A model generated the notes under the pieces. That model had not been told where the DNA came from. It did not search any database and worked only from the letters and a program-made list of their open reading frames with translations. The translations under genes and the position numbers were made by a program. Of a DNA stretch of 64,000 bases, positions 52,856 to 62,200 are shown in pieces. Location: the NCBI RefSeq assembly GCF_000474945.1, contig NZ_AXDW01000004.1, forward strand, positions 62,001-126,000, read 5' to 3'. Each line of letters starts with the position of its first letter. The first letter of the stretch is position 1. The stretch comes from Solimonas soli DSM 21787 (GTDB lineage Bacteria > Pseudomonadota > Gammaproteobacteria > Nevskiales > Nevskiaceae).

Positions 52856-53698
52856 ATGAAATCGTTCCACGGCAAGGTTGCCGCGATCACCGGCGCCGGT
52901 TCCGGCATGGGCCGCGAACTGGCGATCGAACTGGCCAGGCGCGGCTGTCACGTCGCACTCGGCGACGTCAATGAAGCGGGACTCGCGCAGACGGTCGAAC
53001 GTGTCAGGGCGCATCCGGTGCGCGTGACGGCGCAGCGGCTCGATGTCGCCGACCGTCAGGCGGTCTACGCCTGGGCCGACCAGGTCGTCGCCGACCACGG
53101 CAAGGTGAACCTCGTCTTCAACAATGCCGGCGTCGCGCTCGGCAGCACGCTCGAAGGCGCCTCATACGAGGACTTCGAGTGGATCATGAACATCAACTTC
53201 TGGGGCGTGGTCTACGGCAGCAAGGCGTTCCTGCCGCATCTGCGCGCCTCGGGCGAAGGTCACATCGTCAACACCTCGAGCGTGTTCGGCCTGTTCGCGG
53301 TGCCGGGCAACGGCTGCTACAACGCCAGCAAGTTCGCGGTGCGCGGTTTCAACGAGTGCCTGCGCCAGGAACTCGAACTGACCGGATCGCCGGTGAGCCT
53401 GACCAGCGTGCATCCGGGCGGCATCAAGACCGGCATCGCCAGGACCGCGCGCATGAGCGACAGCATCAACGGCGTGCTCGCCAAGGACGGCCAGTCGGCG
53501 CGCGACAACTTCGACAAGCTGTTCATCACCTCGGCACACCGCGCGGCGCGCATCATTCTCAAAGCCGTCGAAGGCAACAAGCGCCGCGTGCTGGTCGGGC
53601 CGGACGCCAAGCTGTTCGACATCATGGTGCGGCTGCTGCCGGCGCTGCATCAGCGCATCGTCACGTTCTTCGCGAGACAGCAGGCGAGGCGTGGCTGA
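52856..53698 (+). CDS. Short-chain dehydrogenase/reductase
   Basis: The 280-residue classical SDR has the cofactor motif TGAGSGMGRELAIELA, NNAG at residue 85, the catalytic Ser in NTSSVFGLF and YNASK. Asp in GDVNEAG after the second strand favours NAD. It probably oxidises a secondary alcohol to the ketone used by the preceding monooxygenase. GGGGGAGAG precedes the ATG. Confidence 0.9.
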   Translation: MKSFHGKVAAITGAGSGMGRELAIELARRGCHVALGDVNEAGLAQTVERVRAHPVRVTAQRLDVADRQAVYAWADQVVADHGKVNLVFNNAGVALGSTLEGASYEDFEWIMNINFWGVVYGSKAFLPHLRASGEGHIVNTSSVFGLFAVPGNGCYNASKFAVRGFNECLRQELELTGSPVSLTSVHPGGIKTGIARTARMSDSINGVLAKDGQSARDNFDKLFITSAHRAARIILKAVEGNKRRVLVGPDAKLFDIMVRLLPALHQRIVTFFARQQARRG

Positions 53699-53708
53699 TC
53701 TTCTTTTG

Positions 53709-53782
53709 AACCACAGATTTCACAGATGACACAGAAGTAAAGGTGTCATTTTCGAGGCTTTTGATCTGTGGAATCTGTGGTT
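53709..53782. repeat. Intergenic inverted repeat (ACCACAGATT type)
   Basis: AACCACAGATTTCACAGAT (53709-53727) and ATCTGTGGAATCTGTGGTT (53764-53782) form a 19-bp stem with one mismatch. A nested TGACAC (53727-53732)/GTGTCA (53743-53748) extends it. It lies between the convergent SDR and PLP-enzyme genes, is AT-rich against its surroundings, and looks like a mobile or dispersed repeat that doubles as a two-way terminator. Confidence 0.75.
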
Positions 53783-53790
53783 GGCGCTTT

Positions 53791-55068
53791 TCAGTTCCGG
53801 TAAACCGGCCAGCGTTCGACGATCCTGCCGCCGCGCAGGGCGAGGAGATCGCCGAACTCGAGCAGCACTTCCTCGACGACGGTCGGGCGGAAGAAGACCT
53901 GATCGTCGACCTTCAGGCCGGTCGCCGGCGAGCCGTTGATGCCTTCCTGGTTCGAGCTGTGGCCGAAGCTCGAATAGAACTGCAGGCCTTTCGGCGATTC
54001 GTACTCGGCCATCCAGTTGCCGCCGTAGATGAAATAGGTTTCGCGCTGGTTCGGGTCCCACCAGGAAATGATCGCCGACTTCTCGTCGAGGCCGGGCAGC
54101 TCGGTCGGGCCGGTGGCCTTGAGTACCGGCGTCGCGATGTAGACGGCCGGCACGTGATTCTGCAGGGTGTCGATATCGTAGTGCGTCGGCTTCAGCATGC
54201 CGGTGCCGATCGACACCTCGTTGCTGATCTTCTCGTCGCGATGCAGCGGGTAGCTCGGGCTGCCGGCGGTGTTCAGCGTCAGCCCTTCATGCCATAGCGC
54301 GGCGTACTCGCGGCGCGTGAAATCGACGCAGGCCTGGTAGTGATCGAGCACGCGGCGCAGCAGGGTCTCGCGCGAGGCGACGATGGACGGGATCGCGACG
54401 ATGTGCGGGTCGTAGCCCATGAAGCCGGCGAATTCGAGATGCTCCGCGTGCGCGGCGATGGTCTTCAGCAGCTCGCCGAGCGCCGGCAGTTCCTTGACGC
54501 CGCCGCGATGCAGGCCGACGTCGAGCTCGATGTTGACGCGCATCTTGGTGCCGAGGCCACGCGCCACGTCCAGATACTGCGCGAGACGCTCCGGCGTATC
54601 GATCAGCCACTGCAGCTGGCGCTTCGGATCGAAGTCGCCCTTCAGATTTTCGTAGAACAGCTGCGCCGAGCGCGCCGGCAGCGGCTTGCCGAGCAGGATG
54701 TCGGCGTCCGGCATGTTCTCGGCGTCGTGGTTGAGGAACGGTTGATGGAACGACATCAGGCGCTTCGTGTTCGTGCGCTGCGCGATGTATTGCATCAGCG
54801 CCAGCGACGGCAGCGACTTCTCGACGATGCGGTAATGCTTGCCGCTCGCCGCGGTGAAGGCGTTGACGGCGGCGATGTTGCGGTCGAGCCGATCGAGGTC
54901 GATGACGACGCTCGGCCGCATCGGGCCGTTGCGCTTCAGCTCGTCGTTGAGCGTGCGGAAGTAGTCGTCGTGCGGCGCGCCGTGGTCGGTCGGTTTCAGG
55001 GCCGCGGCGCCGCCGACGGCGACCGCGCCGACGCCGAGCGTGCCGATCAGGAACTTGCGACGGTTCAT
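53791..55068 (-). CDS. Tat-exported PLP-barrel protein, DSD1/alanine-racemase-N type
   Basis: The 425-residue protein has a twin-arginine signal (NRRKFLIGTLGVGAVAVGG) and an alanine-racemase-like PLP barrel: RPSVVIDLDRLDRNI at the start of the barrel, the likely PLP-binding Lys in YRIVEKSL, and a C-terminal metal-type domain as in D-serine dehydratase/D-threonine aldolase. Tat export fits a protein that folds with its cofactor in the cytoplasm. It probably acts on a D-amino or hydroxy-amino acid in the periplasm. It is third in an operon after a lipoprotein cytochrome c and a Tat-exported flavoenzyme (32-base gap). ATG 55068 is preceded by GGAGGAAA. Confidence 0.82.
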   Translation of the reverse strand: MNRRKFLIGTLGVGAVAVGGAAALKPTDHGAPHDDYFRTLNDELKRNGPMRPSVVIDLDRLDRNIAAVNAFTAASGKHYRIVEKSLPSLALMQYIAQRTNTKRLMSFHQPFLNHDAENMPDADILLGKPLPARSAQLFYENLKGDFDPKRQLQWLIDTPERLAQYLDVARGLGTKMRVNIELDVGLHRGGVKELPALGELLKTIAAHAEHLEFAGFMGYDPHIVAIPSIVASRETLLRRVLDHYQACVDFTRREYAALWHEGLTLNTAGSPSYPLHRDEKISNEVSIGTGMLKPTHYDIDTLQNHVPAVYIATPVLKATGPTELPGLDEKSAIISWWDPNQRETYFIYGGNWMAEYESPKGLQFYSSFGHSSNQEGINGSPATGLKVDDQVFFRPTVVEEVLLEFGDLLALRGGRIVERWPVYRN

Positions 55069-55100
55069 GTTTTCCTCCGTGGGTCCGCTGACGGCCTGGC

Positions 55101-56486
55101 TCAGGCGCCGAATACCGTGCGCAGGTGGCCGTTCAGGAACTTGCCCTGCGGATCGAGTTCGGCGCGCACGTCGGCGAACTCCTTCCAGCGCGGATACAGC
55201 GGTTCGAGCTGGCGCGCGCCGAGCGTGTGCAGCTTGCCCCAGTGCGGACGGCCGCCGTACTTCCAGAAGATCGGTTCGACCGCCGCGAAGTAGTTGTGAT
55301 AGTCCATCGTGTAGTGCTGATGGACGGAAATCGAGCAACGCGGGCCACCCTCGAACATCGACAGCGGAATGTCGTCGGCGTGCACGTAGCGGTATTCGAT
55401 CGGGAACCAGGTCGGCAGCCGCTTGTCGCGAATCTTCCTGAGGATCTCGCGCACGCAGGCCGGGCCGTTTTCGGCCGGCACCGAATACTCCATCTCGTTG
55501 AAGCGCACGTTGCGCACGTTGGCGAAGATGTCGAAGGAATCGCCGACGCGTTCGTCGAAGGACGCCGTGCGCGCCACCAGATTGAGGATCGCCGTGCGTG
55601 CCGCCGGCCAGTCGCGACCGTACTGGTCGAGCTTCTGGATCGCGGTGACGTAGTCGTTGCCGCCTTCCTCGGCCGGATCGATCGGCGGCGTCGGCGGATC
55701 TTCGGTCTCGTTCAGCGCGACGGCGGCCGCGTAGTCCGAGTTGGTGATGATCTGCATCTCCCAGTGCTGGTTCTCGCGCGTGAGCGTCGCGACGTCGTCG
55801 AGCAGATCATCGGTTTTGGCGACCCACATCTTCTCGCGCAGGCGGAAGGCCTTGCGGTTCTGCAGGCGCACGCGCGTGATCAGGCCGAGCGCGCCGAGGC
55901 CGACGCGCGCGGCCCTGAAGATTTCCGGATGGTGCTCGGCATCGCAGTCGACGATCTCACCCCGGGCGGTGACGAGGCGCAGGCCGATGACCTGCGTCGA
56001 GTACGAGCCGAACGTCACGCCGGTGCCATGCGTGGAGGTCGAGATGGCGCCGCCGAGCGTCTGGTAGTCGATGTCGGACATGTTCGGCAGCGCGAGACCG
56101 ACCGCCTTCAGCGCTTCGCCCATGGTCGACATTGGCGTGCCGCCGCCGAACTCCGACTGCATCTTGCCGGTGTCGTGCGCGAGCAGGCCGGTGAAGTAGG
56201 GCATCGAGATCAGCGTGCCGTCGGTCGGCACCAGGGCGCTGAACGAATGCGAGGCGCCGACCGGGCGGATCGTGCCGACCGCGTTGCGAACGGCCTCGGC
56301 CAGCTCGTCCTCGCTTTTCGGCGCGAGCCGCGCGAAGGGAATGCAGGCCTGAGCGCCGGACCAGTTGTGCCAGGGGATCAGGCGGCGCGGCGCGGCTTCG
56401 GCCAGCGCCGTCCAGCCGCCGCCGATGCCGAGCGCGGCGCCGGCGACGAGCCGGCGGATCAGTTCGCGTCTGCTGAGCATGCTCAT
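55101..56486 (-). CDS. Tat-exported FAD-linked oxidase, D-arabinono-lactone oxidase type
   Basis: The 461-residue protein has a Tat-like signal (LSRRELIRRLVAGAALG), a VAO-type FAD domain with GASHSF (His80 could carry FAD covalently) and LGGAISTSTHGTG, and the C-terminal ALO domain with the signature HWGKLHTL. It oxidises an aldonolactone or sugar alcohol. The gene starts by ATGA overlap inside the end of a lipoprotein cytochrome c gene, so electrons probably go to that cytochrome rather than to oxygen. I recall cytochrome c as acceptor for a mycobacterial relative (Rv1771). Confidence 0.87.
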   Translation of the reverse strand: MSMLSRRELIRRLVAGAALGIGGGWTALAEAAPRRLIPWHNWSGAQACIPFARLAPKSEDELAEAVRNAVGTIRPVGASHSFSALVPTDGTLISMPYFTGLLAHDTGKMQSEFGGGTPMSTMGEALKAVGLALPNMSDIDYQTLGGAISTSTHGTGVTFGSYSTQVIGLRLVTARGEIVDCDAEHHPEIFRAARVGLGALGLITRVRLQNRKAFRLREKMWVAKTDDLLDDVATLTRENQHWEMQIITNSDYAAAVALNETEDPPTPPIDPAEEGGNDYVTAIQKLDQYGRDWPAARTAILNLVARTASFDERVGDSFDIFANVRNVRFNEMEYSVPAENGPACVREILRKIRDKRLPTWFPIEYRYVHADDIPLSMFEGGPRCSISVHQHYTMDYHNYFAAVEPIFWKYGGRPHWGKLHTLGARQLEPLYPRWKEFADVRAELDPQGKFLNGHLRTVFGA

Positions 56487-56866
56487 TCCCCTCCCTCCAG
56501 CTTGGCGCCCGACATGAATTCGATCAGGGCGATGAACTGATCCTCGTCGCACTGCATGCACATGCCCATCGGCGGCATGCCCTGATAGCCGTTGATGGTG
56601 TGATCGAGCAGGGTGTCGGCGCCCTGCGCGACGCGCGGTGCCCAGGCCTTGTGGTCGCCGGCCAGCGGCGCGCCGGACGCCGGATTCGCATGACAGAGCT
56701 TGCAGCTGCTGTCGTAGATCGGCGCGAGTGCGCTGTCGGTCGGCTCGGCCTTGAGATCGGCGGCGCTGAGCGGCGCGTCGCCGGCGTCTTTGCTGCCGCA
56801 GGCAGCGAGCAGCAGCGAGGCCGCCAGCACGGCGGCGAGGGCGGTCGGCAATGGGCAATGGCGCAT
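56483..56866 (-). CDS. Lipoprotein cytochrome c (c5-like)
   Basis: The 127-residue protein has a lipoprotein signal (ASLLLAACG), one haem motif SCKLCH and the methionine ligand region GMPPMGMC followed by MCMQC, whose cysteine pair recalls the disulfide of cytochrome c5. It would sit on the periplasmic face of a membrane and accept electrons from the flavoenzyme encoded next. ATG 56866 has AGGAAG upstream; the frame runs back to 57025 but without a signal peptide. Confidence 0.88.
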   Translation of the reverse strand: MRHCPLPTALAAVLAASLLLAACGSKDAGDAPLSAADLKAEPTDSALAPIYDSSCKLCHANPASGAPLAGDHKAWAPRVAQGADTLLDHTINGYQGMPPMGMCMQCDEDQFIALIEFMSGAKLEGGE

Positions 56867-56919
56867 GGCAGGCTTCCTGTGAATCGGGTCATCACGGTCG
56901 AACGAGAGGCGGGGCATGT

Positions 56920-57498
56920 TCACGGCACCTGGCCGCCGCCGGTGGCGAGCCGGGTCAGCAGATCCTTGATGCGCGCGCGCTGCGCGCGGGTGAACGGACT
57001 GACGCGGAACAGTTCCATGAGCCACAGGCCCTCGGTCGCCAGATGAACGAGCGCGGCGCGCTCGAAGGGCACGCCCTCGCTGATCGCCGGCAGGCGCTTG
57101 CGGAAGAAGTCGCGCACCGGCGCCATCAGCTTCGGGTCGCTGGCGACCACGGACAACAGCGCGCCGCTGACGCGGTCGTTGTGCAGCGGGTCGTTGATCG
57201 AGGCGCGCACGTAGGCGTGCAGGGCGCGGGCCGGCGCATCGGGCAGCTTGTCGGCCTGCGCCTCGCGCGCCGCGTGCGAACGCTCGACCGCGCGGCTGAC
57301 CAGCGCTTCGAGCAGGGCGTTCTTGCTCGGGAAGTGGTACATCACGCCGCCCTTGCTGACGCCGGCCTCGCGGGCCACGGCATCGAGCGTCAGGCGCACC
57401 GCGCCGTGCGCGACGACGATCGCCTCGGCGGCGTCGAGCATCGCGTCGCGGCTGCTGGGGCGGCCTGGGCCCTGGCCCGGACGTCTGGTCTTGGTCAT
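56920..57498 (-). CDS. TetR-family transcriptional regulator
   Basis: The 192-residue protein has a basic tail (MTKTRRPGQGPGRPSSRDAM) and a TetR DNA-binding domain (TLDAVAREAGVSKGGVMYHFPSKNALLEALV). It is upstream of the cytochrome/flavoenzyme operon on the same strand, 53 bases away, so it probably controls it and itself. ATG 57498 gives the usual family start; ATG 57549 is also in frame. A TetR-type palindrome lies at 57566. Confidence 0.88.
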   Translation of the reverse strand: MTKTRRPGQGPGRPSSRDAMLDAAEAIVVAHGAVRLTLDAVAREAGVSKGGVMYHFPSKNALLEALVSRAVERSHAAREAQADKLPDAPARALHAYVRASINDPLHNDRVSGALLSVVASDPKLMAPVRDFFRKRLPAISEGVPFERAALVHLATEGLWLMELFRVSPFTRAQRARIKDLLTRLATGGGQVP

Positions 57499-57532
57499 GG
57501 CGGCGAAGCTAAGGGCCGTGCCTCGGCGGCGC

Positions 57533-57575
57533 TTGACAGGAGGCGACATTCTGGCCGATTACTATACCGTCCGGT
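57533..57575. promoter_or_regulatory. Candidate promoter with TetR-type operator
   Basis: TTGACA (57533-57538) on the plus strand precedes a -10-like GATTAC at 57557, and the palindrome ACCG-TC-CGGT (57566-57575), preceded by TAT and followed by CGG, lies just after it. ACCGxCCGGT sites are typical of TetR/QacR-like repressors. It lies between divergent tetR and AraC genes. Confidence 0.5.
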
Positions 57576-57654
57576 CGGCACAGAAAATGCGTGCCTGCGC
57601 AGTATCCGCGGCGCTCCGGGGAGCGGCCGCGACGCCGACCGCGGGGAGGTCATC

Positions 57655-58674
57655 ATGCAGCAAGCGCAATGGAGCGGGGCCGGCGCGACGATACGCGCGG
57701 GCGCGTTGACGGGCATCGCCGATGCGCTGGCGCCGCGCGGGCTGCGCGCCGAGCCGTTCTGCGAGCGGCGCGGCGTCGATCCGGCGGTGCTCGCCGATGC
57801 CGAGGCGCGCCTGCCGCTGGATCGCTATGTGGAGCTGCTCGAAGACGCCTCGCGCAGCAGCCGCCAGCCCGGCCTCGGCCTGCATCTCGGCTATGCCCAG
57901 CCGCTCAGTTCGATCGGCCCAGGGGCACAGCGCATTGCCGGGGCGCACTGCTTCGGCGAGGCCATCGCCCTTCTGATCGCCGACCTGCCGCTGCACCAGG
58001 ACGGCGTGCGCATCGAGCTGCAGCTCGACGGCCGCTGGGCGAGCGTCTCCTACTCGATCGCCCATCTGCACGGCCTCGAATACGCGCAGGACGCCGAGTT
58101 GTCGCTTGCCAAGATGCTCGCCGCCGTGCGCCGTCTCGGCGGCGATCCGCGCTGGGCGCCGGCGCAGGTGCATTTCGAACATCCGGCGCCGGCCGATCCT
58201 GCGGCGCAGCGCCGCCTGTTCGACGCGCCGGTGCATTTCGCGCAGCCGCGCAATGCCCTGGTCTTCGCGCGCGAGTGGTTGCAGGCGCCGCTGCGCGGCC
58301 CGCGCGCCGCGGCCGTGGCCGCGCTGCCGGCCGGCAAGCCCGCATGCGGTGCGGGCGATCTGATGGGCGAGCTGCGCCGCCGCATCCTCGGCGCTTTGCC
58401 CGAGGGCGGCGTGACGATCGATGCCATCGCCGCGCAGCTGGGCCTCAGCGAGCGCACGCTGCAGCGCCGGCTGCAGGCCGTCGGCCTCAGTTTCCAGCAG
58501 CTCGTCGAGCGGCTGCGCTACGACAGCGCCTGCCGCTATCTGCGCCAGGGCCACCTGCCGCTGACCGAGATCGGCTATCTGCTCGGCTATTCCGAGCCCA
58601 GCGCGTTCAGCCGCGCCTTCCGGCGCTGGAGCGGCGCGAGTCCGCTGGCGTACCGGCGACGGGTCACTGCTTAG
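57655..58674 (+). CDS. AraC-family regulator, OruR/ArgR-like with Arabinose_bd-type domain
   Basis: The 339-residue protein has an N-terminal ligand domain of the kind found in ornithine/virulence-type AraC regulators (LPLDRYVELLEDASRSS, GLHLGYAQPLSSIG) and two C-terminal HTH units (IAAQLGLSERTLQRRLQAVG, LTEIGYLLGYSEPSAFSRAF). It starts with ATG 57655 after GGGGAGGTCATC. It is divergent from the TetR gene and near putA's Lrp regulator; the target is unknown. Confidence 0.88.
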   Translation: MQQAQWSGAGATIRAGALTGIADALAPRGLRAEPFCERRGVDPAVLADAEARLPLDRYVELLEDASRSSRQPGLGLHLGYAQPLSSIGPGAQRIAGAHCFGEAIALLIADLPLHQDGVRIELQLDGRWASVSYSIAHLHGLEYAQDAELSLAKMLAAVRRLGGDPRWAPAQVHFEHPAPADPAAQRRLFDAPVHFAQPRNALVFAREWLQAPLRGPRAAAVAALPAGKPACGAGDLMGELRRRILGALPEGGVTIDAIAAQLGLSERTLQRRLQAVGLSFQQLVERLRYDSACRYLRQGHLPLTEIGYLLGYSEPSAFSRAFRRWSGASPLAYRRRVTA

Positions 58675-58699
58675 AGACGCCGCGCGCCGGCGGCTCCGC

Positions 58700-59155
58700 T
58701 CAGATCGGCAGCGCGACCGTCGACTTCACTTCCTCGAGTACCGCATAGGTCCGCGTCTCGCGCACGCCGGGCATGTTGACCAGCGTCGCGCCGAGGAAGT
58801 TGCGGTAGGCGGCCATGTCCTGCACGCGCGCCTTGATCAGGTAATCGAAGCCGCCGGCGACCATATGGCATTCGAGGATTTCCGGGGTGGCGCGCACGGC
58901 GGCGGCGAAGGCCTCGAACACGTCGCCGGTCGTGCGGTCGAGCAGGATCTCGACGAAGATCAGCAGGGCGCGATCGAGCTTCTCGGGATCGAGCAGGGCG
59001 GTGAAGCCGGTGATGTAGCCGCGCTCGCGCAGGCGCTTGAAGCGCTCGTGGCAGGCGGCCGGCGAGAGATTGCAGCGCTGCGCGAGATCCTGGTTGGTGA
59101 TGCGGCCGTCGGCCTGCAGGGCGCGCAGGAGGCGGCGGTCGGTGTCGTCGATCAT
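58700..59155 (-). CDS. Lrp/AsnC-family regulator, probable putA activator
   Basis: The 151-residue protein has an N-terminal HTH (ITNQDLAQRCNLSPAACHERFK) and a C-terminal RAM domain (MVAGGFDYLIKARVQDMAAY). It is divergent from putA, an arrangement known for PutR/BkdR-type regulators that switch putA on with proline. The gap between the ATGs is 95 bases. Confidence 0.9.
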   Translation of the reverse strand: MIDDTDRRLLRALQADGRITNQDLAQRCNLSPAACHERFKRLRERGYITGFTALLDPEKLDRALLIFVEILLDRTTGDVFEAFAAAVRATPEILECHMVAGGFDYLIKARVQDMAAYRNFLGATLVNMPGVRETRTYAVLEEVKSTVALPI

Positions 59156-59173
59156 GGCCGATGGTCCTTCGGA

Positions 59174-59205
59174 TTCCGATCGAGGATTTATATGCGGATT
59201 CGGAA
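59174..59205 (+). promoter_or_regulatory. Candidate Lrp-type site before putA
   Basis: TTCCGA (59174-59179) and TCGGAA (59200-59205) form an inverted repeat across an AT-rich core containing GATTTATATG. It lies between the Lrp-type regulator and putA. Confidence 0.4.
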
Positions 59206-59250
59206 AGCAGCGTCAAAATACCGAGCACATTCGACACCGCTGTGAATACG

Positions 59251-62200
59251 ATGGAGATTCTTCAAGGGAGTCCATCGTTCGTGGTTTCCAGTCCCGCATT
59301 GCAGGCCGCGCGGGCGCGGCTGCCGGCGCTGTATCGCCGCCCCGAGCCCGAAGTCCTCGCCGAGCTGCTGCCAGCGGCGCGGCTCGCCGCCGACGAGCGC
59401 ACGCGCGTGCGCGCCGAGGCGGGCCGCCTGCTCGACACGCTGCGCGATCCGCGCAACGGCGGCTGGATCGATCGCTTCCTGCAGCAGTATCCGCTGGACA
59501 CCGACGAAGGCATCGCGCTGCTGGCGCTCGCCGAAGCGTATCTGCGCGTGCCCGACGCGCTGACCGCCGACGCGCTGATCCGCGACAAGCTGGGCGACGG
59601 CGACTGGGCGGCGCATCGCGGCGCGTCGGAATCCTTTCTCGTTAACCGCGCGACGTTCGCATTGGCGATGACCAAGGCGCTGATCGAGGACGGTCCCGAT
59701 GCCGGACCGGTGCGGCGCGCCGTGGCCCGGCTCGGCGAGCCGGCGATCCGCCAGGGCGTCGCCGTGGCGATGAAGATCATGGGCGAGCAGTTCGTGCTCG
59801 GCCGCGACATCGGCGAAGCGCTGCACGCCGCGCGCCGCAACGGCAACGCGCGCTTCCGCTATTCCTTCGACATGCTCGGCGAGGCGGCGCGCACGCGCGA
59901 GGATGCGCAGCGCTACTTCGCGTCGTACCGCGCCGCCATCGACGCCGTCGGCGCCGCGGCGCAGGCGGACCGTGGCCTGCTGGCGCGCGACAGCGTCTCG
60001 GTGAAGCTGTCGGCGCTGCACTGCCGCTACGAGGTGCTGCAGGCGCGTGACGCGGTGCCGGAGCTGACGGCGATGGTCGTCGAGCTGGCGCGCGCGGCAG
60101 CGGCGCGCGGCATCGGCCTGACCATCGACGCCGAGGAAAGCGAGCGTCTGGAGATGTCGCTCGACATCATCGCCGCCGTCGCCGCCGATCCGGCGCTGGC
60201 CGGCTGGGACGGCCTCGGCATGGCGGTGCAGGCCTATCAGCGCCGCGCGCGCGCCGTGATCGACTGGGCCGACGCGCTCGGCGCGGCGACGCGGCGCAAG
60301 CTGACCGTGCGCCTCGTCAAGGGCGCGTACTGGGACAGCGAGATCAAGCGCGCGCAGGAACGCGGCCTGACCGACTATCCCTTGTTCACGCGCAAGGCGG
60401 CGACCGATCTCAGCTACCTGGCCTGCGCCCGGGCGATGCTCGCCGCGCCGAACCTCTATCCGGCCTTCGCCACACACAACGCGCTGAGCGTGGCGACGAT
60501 CCTCGAATGGGCCGGCGCGCGCCGCGACTTCGAGTTCCAGCGTCTGCACGGCATGGGCGTCGGCCTCTACGAGAAGCTGATCGACGAGCGCGGCTACGCG
60601 GCGCGCGTCTACGCGCCGGTCGGCGGCCATCGCGATCTGCTCGCCTATCTCGTGCGCCGCCTGCTCGAGAACGGCGCCAACAGCAGCTTCGTCCACCAGC
60701 TCGCCGACCGCGCGGTCGGCGACGACCTCTTGCTGGCCGATCCCGTCGCCGCGGTGGAAGCGGCCGGCCTCTCGCACCACAACGCCATTGCCATGCCCAG
60801 CGATATCTTCGGCGCTCGCCGCAATTCTTCCGGTCTCGATCTTTCCGACGCCGCCACGCTCGAACGCCTGGCGCGGTCCCTGCAGGAAGCCTGGGCGACG
60901 CCGCGGCGCGCGGCGCCGATGATCGGCGGCGAAACACGCGGCGGCGTCGCGCAGCCGGTACGCGATCCGGCCGACACGAGCCGGATCGTCGGCGAGGTCG
61001 TCGCCGCCACGACGGCCGACGTCGCCGATGCGCTGGCGCTCGCCGCCGCCGCGCAGCCGCGCTGGAACGCGGTGCCGGTGGAGACGCGCGCCGCCTGCCT
61101 CGAACGCGCCGCCGACCTGCTCGAACGCGATCGCGATGCGCTGATGGCGCTGGCCATGCGCGAAGCCGGCAAGAGCGTCGGCGACGCGCTCGCCGAGGTG
61201 CGCGAGGCCGTCGACTTCTGCCGCTACTACGCACAGCAGGCGCGCGCGCAGTTCGCGCCGCTGCCGCTGCCGGGGCCGACCGGCGAGCGCAACGAACTCG
61301 TGCTGACCGGTCGCGGCGTGTTCGCCTGCATCAGCCCGTGGAATTTTCCGCTGGCGATCTTCATCGGCCAGGTCGCCGCGGCGCTGGTCGCCGGCAATAC
61401 CGTCGTCGCCAAGCCGGCGCCGCAGACGCCGCTGATCGCCGCGCACGCCGTGCGCCTGCTGCGCGAGGCCGGCGTGCCGGCCGATGCCCTGCATCTCGTG
61501 CCCGGCGGTCCGCCGGTCGGCGCGGCGCTGGTTGCCGATGCGCGCGTCGCCGGCGTCGCCTTCACCGGCTCGACGGCGACCGCCAAGCGGATCGCGCGCG
61601 CGCTGCTCGACGACGAGTCGCGGCCGATCGTGCCGCTGATCGCCGAGACCGGCGGCCTCAACGCGATGTTCGTCGATTCCACGGCGCTGCCCGAGCAGGT
61701 CGTCGCCGATGTGCTCGTCTCCGCCTTCCAGAGCGCCGGTCAGCGCTGTTCGGCGCTGCGCCTGCTGTGCGTGCAGGAGGACGTCGCGCCGCGCGTGCTC
61801 GAAATGCTCAAGGGCGCGATGGCGGAGCTGAACATCGGCGATCCGGCCGACTTGGCGACCGACGTCGGCCCGGTGATCGACGCCGAGGCGCGCGCGCGCC
61901 TGCTCGCCCATCTGGACGCGCATCGCGAGCGCATCGTCGCGCAGTGCGTCCTGCCGCCGGCCTGCCAACGCGGCCATTTCGTGCCGCCGACCGTGATCCG
62001 CCTGGACGCCGTCGAGGCGCTCCGCAGCGAGGTGTTCGGGCCGGTGCTGCACCTGGCGACCTGGAAGGCCGGCACGCTGGCGTCGATGGTCGAGCGCGTC
62101 AATGCCGGCGGCTACGGCCTGACCATGGGCCTGCACAGCCGTCGTTCGGAAGCGCTCGACGAGCTGCGCGCACGTGCGCGGGTCGGCAATCTCTACGTCA

